From Rhizobium leucaenae USDA 9039 (GTDB lineage: Bacteria > Pseudomonadota > Alphaproteobacteria > Rhizobiales > Rhizobiaceae): a stretch of 64,000 nucleotides of DNA. Numbering within the stretch: the stretch's first letter is position 1; each line of letters opens with the position of its first letter. Made by a program: the position numbers and the translations under genes. Under the pieces are notes generated by a model, which was not told where the DNA came from, did no database searches, and saw nothing but the letters and a program-made list of their open reading frames with translations. Where the stretch lies: positions 124,001 to 188,000 of the forward strand of contig NZ_AUFB01000011.1 of the NCBI RefSeq assembly GCF_000426285.1. The letters run 5' to 3'. Below are positions 61,110-64,000 of the stretch, piece by piece.

Positions 61110-62099
61110 ATGGCCGTTATCGCCGAGAGCATCGATGCGCCGCAGAAATTGCCCCGCATCGGCATTCTGGACACGGCCCGCGGCGTCGCACTTCTGGCGA
61201 TGGCGAGCTATCATTGCACCTGGGATTTCGAGTTCTTCGGCTATCTTGACGCGGGCACGGCGGAGACCGGCTGGCTGAAAATTTACGCCCGCGTCATTGC
61301 CAGCACCTTCTTGTTTCTCGCCGGCTTCAGCCTCGTGCTTGCCAACACACCCGAAATCCGCTGGCGGCCTTATTTCAAGCGCCTCGGCGTGATCGTGGCT
61401 GCCGCCGTAGCAATCTCCATCGTCACCTTCATCGGCATGCGTGACGAGTGGATCTTCTTTGGCATCCTTCACAGCATCGCCGCCGCCAGCATCATTGGCC
61501 TGCTCTTCTTGCGCTTGCCGGCTTTCGCAACGCTGCTGATCGCCGTGCTGCTTGGCGCTGGCATTGTCGTCGACAACATCATCGCACCGTTTTCGCTGCA
61601 TTCCGCTGTCTTCGATGCGCCCTGGCTCTGGTGGATCGGCTTGTCGGAGAACCTGCCGCGTTCGAACGACTACGTACCGGTCTTCCCCTGGCTGACGCCA
61701 TTCCTCTTTGGGCTGGGTATCGCGCAACTGGCCATATCCTTCGGATGGCTTCGGTCATTGGCAAAGCTTGGCCCCGGCCACAATCTGGTTGCCCGCATCG
61801 GCCGCCATAGCCTGATCTTCTACCTTGTCCACCAGCCAGTGCTCTTCGGTCTCGTCTATCTTCTTTCGGCGGTCGCGGCCGCACCAAAGCCTGATCCCAC
61901 GCTCACCTATCTCAAGCAATGCCAGGCGTCATGCATACGGTCCGGCAGCGAAACCATGTGCCGCAGCTTCTGCCAGTGCACGCTTGATAAATTGCAGGCG
62001 CAAAACCTCTTTTCACCCCTGGAATCCGGGGCAATCAAAGCAGATAGCGATGAACGAATAAACCGAATCGCATTACAGTGCTCGGAGCAGGCGCAATGA
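61110..62099 (+). CDS. HGSNAT/DUF1624-type membrane acyltransferase with Cys-rich tail
   Basis: 329 residues from ATG 61110 behind GGAAGGAC. Begins RIGILDTARGVALLAMASYH, the DUF1624/heparan-alpha-glucosaminide acetyltransferase signature with a conserved His, and has about eight membrane segments ending with SLIFYLVHQPVLFGLVYLL. Beyond the membrane part is a hydrophilic tail of about 60 residues with cysteines spaced CX3C-X8-CX3C-X-C and one more near the end, a helical-hairpin twin-CX3C-like layout. The acyl acceptor is unknown. Confidence 0.85.
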   Translation: MAVIAESIDAPQKLPRIGILDTARGVALLAMASYHCTWDFEFFGYLDAGTAETGWLKIYARVIASTFLFLAGFSLVLANTPEIRWRPYFKRLGVIVAAAVAISIVTFIGMRDEWIFFGILHSIAAASIIGLLFLRLPAFATLLIAVLLGAGIVVDNIIAPFSLHSAVFDAPWLWWIGLSENLPRSNDYVPVFPWLTPFLFGLGIAQLAISFGWLRSLAKLGPGHNLVARIGRHSLIFYLVHQPVLFGLVYLLSAVAAAPKPDPTLTYLKQCQASCIRSGSETMCRSFCQCTLDKLQAQNLFSPLESGAIKADSDERINRIALQCSEQAQ

Positions 62100-62111
62100 C
62101 AGGGTTATTCT

Positions 62112-62585
62112 ATGAATGCCTATCGTTCCAAGTCGCTGAGTTTTCCATGGCCGCCTTTAATTTATAGTCTTACAATTGTCGCGGCACTCTACTTGAATAA
62201 GGATTATCCCGTGCGGCTGCCCTATCCAGGGGCCATCGCTGCTTGGGGCATTGGCGCACTTTTGACGATTGCCGCGATCACACTGAATGTCTGGGCGGTG
62301 AAGACGCTGTTCGAAAGCCGCACGACCGTGTTGACACAGCGCTGCACGGTGCATCTGGTGACCAAAGGCCCGTTCCGCTTCACCCGCAACCCAACCTATC
62401 TCGGATACACGCTCCTGACCGCGGGCCTCGGCCTGATGATCGGCAATCTCTGGTTCGTTGCCATGGCCGCCGTGGCGGCGGCGCTGACCACACCGCTAGT
62501 CATCCGCTGCGAGGAGATGCACCTGCTCTCCCGCTTCGGCTGTGAATTCGAGTTTTACTGCAAGCGTACGCGGCGGTGGATCTGA
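62112..62585 (+). CDS. isoprenylcysteine-methyltransferase/PEMT-like membrane protein
   Basis: 157 residues, four hydrophobic segments. The family core is visible: LVTKGPFRFTRNPTYLGYTLL, the G-x-F-R-x-x-R-N-P-x-Y motif of ICMT/PEMT-type methyltransferases, and the C-terminal EEMHLLSRFGCEFEFYCKRTRRWI, which carries the Glu and the YxxRTxRW region for AdoMet binding. In bacteria these methylate small lipids or unknown acceptors. It starts 12 bases after the acyltransferase gene. Confidence 0.88.
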   Translation: MNAYRSKSLSFPWPPLIYSLTIVAALYLNKDYPVRLPYPGAIAAWGIGALLTIAAITLNVWAVKTLFESRTTVLTQRCTVHLVTKGPFRFTRNPTYLGYTLLTAGLGLMIGNLWFVAMAAVAAALTTPLVIRCEEMHLLSRFGCEFEFYCKRTRRWI

Positions 62586-62611
62586 AAGCGGGAGGTGCCC
62601 GCAGTCGTTAC

Positions 62612-63061
62612 TTATCGGTGTTCAGCGAGGAGTAAAATCCGACCGATCTTTGTTCTCTTACGTTGCACGAGGTCCATCGCAACTGAATTATTTTCACCGG
62701 CATAAAGATCGAATTCACGAACTTTTTTCCCATCAGAAACTCCTTCCAGCCGGGTCGATGTTTTCCAGGTCAGAAAAGAGCAGCCGAGGTCGCCGCACTG
62801 GACGCTGATGTCACCCGCCAAATATCGATTCGAATCGATGGTAATGCTTAGCTGAATGTGAGTGTCCTGATTCTCGATGAGCTGGCAGCGAACATGAATT
62901 TGGCAATTGAATTGGCCATAGATCGCATCCTTGCCGTCCAGAAAAAGGGCATAGGCAACTGGGATATCGGCATTGTCCTTACCGGCCGCTTGAGTACTCC
63001 CGACATTGAACGGAACGAGCGCGATCCCTATCGCGAAGACGACGCTAAACCTTGCCGCCAT
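62612..63061 (-). CDS. small exported hypothetical protein
   Basis: 149 residues from ATG 63061, with GAGGG nine bases upstream. A signal peptide (about 1-26, ending TQA) then a compact domain with four cysteines (FNCQIHVRCQLIEN and VQCGDLGCSFLTW) that could make two disulfides. I recognise no family; a periplasmic role is the only safe inference. Convergent with the methyltransferase-like gene. Confidence 0.7.
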   Translation of the reverse strand: MAARFSVVFAIGIALVPFNVGSTQAAGKDNADIPVAYALFLDGKDAIYGQFNCQIHVRCQLIENQDTHIQLSITIDSNRYLAGDISVQCGDLGCSFLTWKTSTRLEGVSDGKKVREFDLYAGENNSVAMDLVQRKRTKIGRILLLAEHR

Positions 63062-63155
63062 ACGCCATAACCCTCTGGTGAATGCTCGGTTTCTACAAAA
63101 CATTCTCGTTAGAATTGTGGCGGCGATGATGCGCCTTATGCTTTGACGGTAGCGA

Positions 63156-63545
63156 TCACGTCCCTACGCCAATCTCAGCCAGGCGGCCAAGACAGGCTTC
63201 TTCGACATTGTCGAGTTCGGTCAGCGTGTCTTCGATATCCTTGCGCTTCTGGCGCAGCTCCTCGCGTTTTTCGTCGACGCGCTTCATCAGGAGCTTCAAC
63301 TGACCGATTTCGCCTGGCGGTTCCTTGTAGACCTGAATGATCTCGCGGATTTCGGCGATGGTAAAGCCGATGCGGCGGCCACGCAGGATTTCCTGGATCA
63401 GGCGGCGATCGGCCGGCCGGAACAAGCGCGTGCGGCCCCTGCGCTCCGGATGGATAAGCCCCTCGTCCTCGTAGAAACGCAGTGTGCGGGTGGAGACCCC
63501 GAATTCCCGCGTCAGCTCCGTTATGCTATAATACCTGTCCAACAA
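63156..63545 (-). CDS. MerR-family transcriptional regulator (LiuR-like)
   Basis: 129 residues. Winged-helix MerR core: YYSITELTREFGVSTRTLRFYEDEGLI, then RTRLFRPADRRLIQEILRGRRIGFTIAEIREII, and a coiled-coil dimerisation helix (about 85-115). No metal-binding cysteine pattern at the end (the single Cys is within EEACLGRLAE), so not a metal sensor; it resembles regulators of branched-chain acyl-CoA degradation, although no such genes lie here. Its promoter overlaps a near-perfect palindrome (next entry), suggesting autoregulation. Confidence 0.92.
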   Translation of the reverse strand: MLDRYYSITELTREFGVSTRTLRFYEDEGLIHPERRGRTRLFRPADRRLIQEILRGRRIGFTIAEIREIIQVYKEPPGEIGQLKLLMKRVDEKREELRQKRKDIEDTLTELDNVEEACLGRLAEIGVGT

Positions 63546-63578
63546 ATAGTCCGCCTCTCTCGTATAGAGCTCATAATA

Positions 63579-63600
63579 TTGACTTTTACGTAATAGTCAA
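63579..63600. promoter_or_regulatory. MerR operator over the regulator's own promoter
   Basis: A 22-base near-palindrome (20 of 22 positions symmetric): arms TTGACT and AGTCAA, core TTACGTAA. On the minus strand the -35 box TTGACT (63600-63595) is its first arm and a -10 box TATTAT follows at 63578-63573, spacer 16 bases. MerR proteins bind exactly between -35 and -10, so this is a strong operator candidate. Confidence 0.75.
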
Positions 63601-63665
63601 TTTCTGCAGGAGGCGGCAGACTTTCGAATTTCAGAAAATACGCTGAATTCAAAGGACTAGCGGCC

Positions 63666-64000
63666 CTAGTGAATGGAAAACCACCAGGTTGCCAGACCGA
63701 GGAACGAAAAATATCCCGTACAATCCGTAACCGTGGTGACGAATGCCGACGAGGCAATGGCCGGGTCGGCGCCGAATCGGTGCAGCACCAAGGGCAGTAG
63801 GATACCGCCAAGGGCGGCCGCGACGAGATTGATGATCATCGCCGCGCCGATGACGATGCCGAGCTGAAAATCATGGAACCAGAAGGTGGCGATCGCTCCC
63901 ATGATAATCGCAAAGAGGATGCCGTTAAGAAAGCCGACGCCCGCCTCCCTGCGGATGACTCGGAAGGCATTGTAGATGTCGAGATCGCCTGTCGCGAGCG
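63666..64000 (-). CDS. mgtE: magnesium transporter MgtE, C-terminal part (truncated by the window)
   Basis: The frame runs in from the window edge and ends at TAG 63666-63668; 110 residues are seen. It reads RVIRREAGVGFLNGILFA, then the membrane helices AAMIINLVAAALGGILLPLVLHRFG-type region, ADPAIASSAFVTTVTDCTGY and FSFLGLATWWF. The ADPAxxSSxFVTTxTD motif is the Mg2+ channel pore signature of MgtE. The N-terminal CBS and sensor domains lie outside. Mg2+ uptake is gated by cytosolic Mg2+ in characterised members. The MerR gene is downstream on the same strand. Confidence 0.92.
   Translation of the reverse strand, partial: LATGDLDIYNAFRVIRREAGVGFLNGILFAIIMGAIATFWFHDFQLGIVIGAAMIINLVAAALGGILLPLVLHRFGADPAIASSAFVTTVTDCTGYFSFLGLATWWFSIH

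Overview
This window looks like chromosomal DNA of a Rhizobium-group alphaproteobacterium (Rhizobiaceae). The evidence is the GC-rich, low-TTA codon use, the run ppiD-like/trpD/trpC/moaC/moeA, the pairings secG/tpiA/pyrG and folE/hisI, several protein families largely confined to alphaproteobacteria (DUF2336, DUF1489, PAS_5, BTLCP transglutaminase-like) and two copies of a RIME-like rhizobial intergenic repeat. Genus is inferred from gene content, not from a marker search. No rRNA, tRNA, IS element, prophage or CRISPR array was seen.

Layout. (1) 1-10.3 kb, accessory: a truncated glycosyltransferase-like gene, a LuxR-type regulator with a degenerate receiver-like domain, an AT-rich 1-kb divergent region with nested palindromes, then a type I secretion locus: two Asn/Asp-rich exoproteins without signal peptides, separated by a perfect 13-bp hairpin, followed by the ABC exporter (with a long disordered N-terminal extension) and its HlyD-type adaptor. 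(2) 10.3-16 kb, housekeeping: PpiD-like foldase, trpD, trpC, moaC, moeA. (3) 16-22.7 kb: 6-phosphogluconate dehydrogenase, TehA-like transporter, a wrecked VOC gene, two divergent citrate-synthase-family genes (one fused to a DNA-binding domain and facing two related palindromes), and a LysR/LysE pair with a clear operator candidate. (4) 22.8-27.4 kb: two convergent class III nucleotide cyclases, one TolB/TPR-fused and one CHASE2-fused with a FecR-like partner. (5) 27.4-29.2 kb: NiCoT nickel/cobalt permease and a ParD-like antitoxin whose toxin gene is broken. (6) 29.3-48.6 kb: core genes pyrG, secG, tpiA, parE, thrS, yidD, folE and hisI mixed with exported and membrane proteins. (7) 48.7-64 kb: patatin-like lipase, CBS protein, rhomboid protease, an orphan Rho-independent terminator that suggests an unannotated small RNA, PAS and PilZ proteins, proline iminopeptidase, SPOR-tailed DD-carboxypeptidase, serine dehydratase, a small membrane-protein cluster including an acyltransferase with a twin-CX3C tail, a self-operator-bearing MerR regulator and the 3' end of mgtE.

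The least described material is the type I secretion locus with its two repeat-bearing exoproteins, the HTH-fused citrate synthase facing palindromic sites, the candidate sRNA at about 51.22-51.34 kb, and the decayed ParDE and VOC genes, which have no intact open frame.
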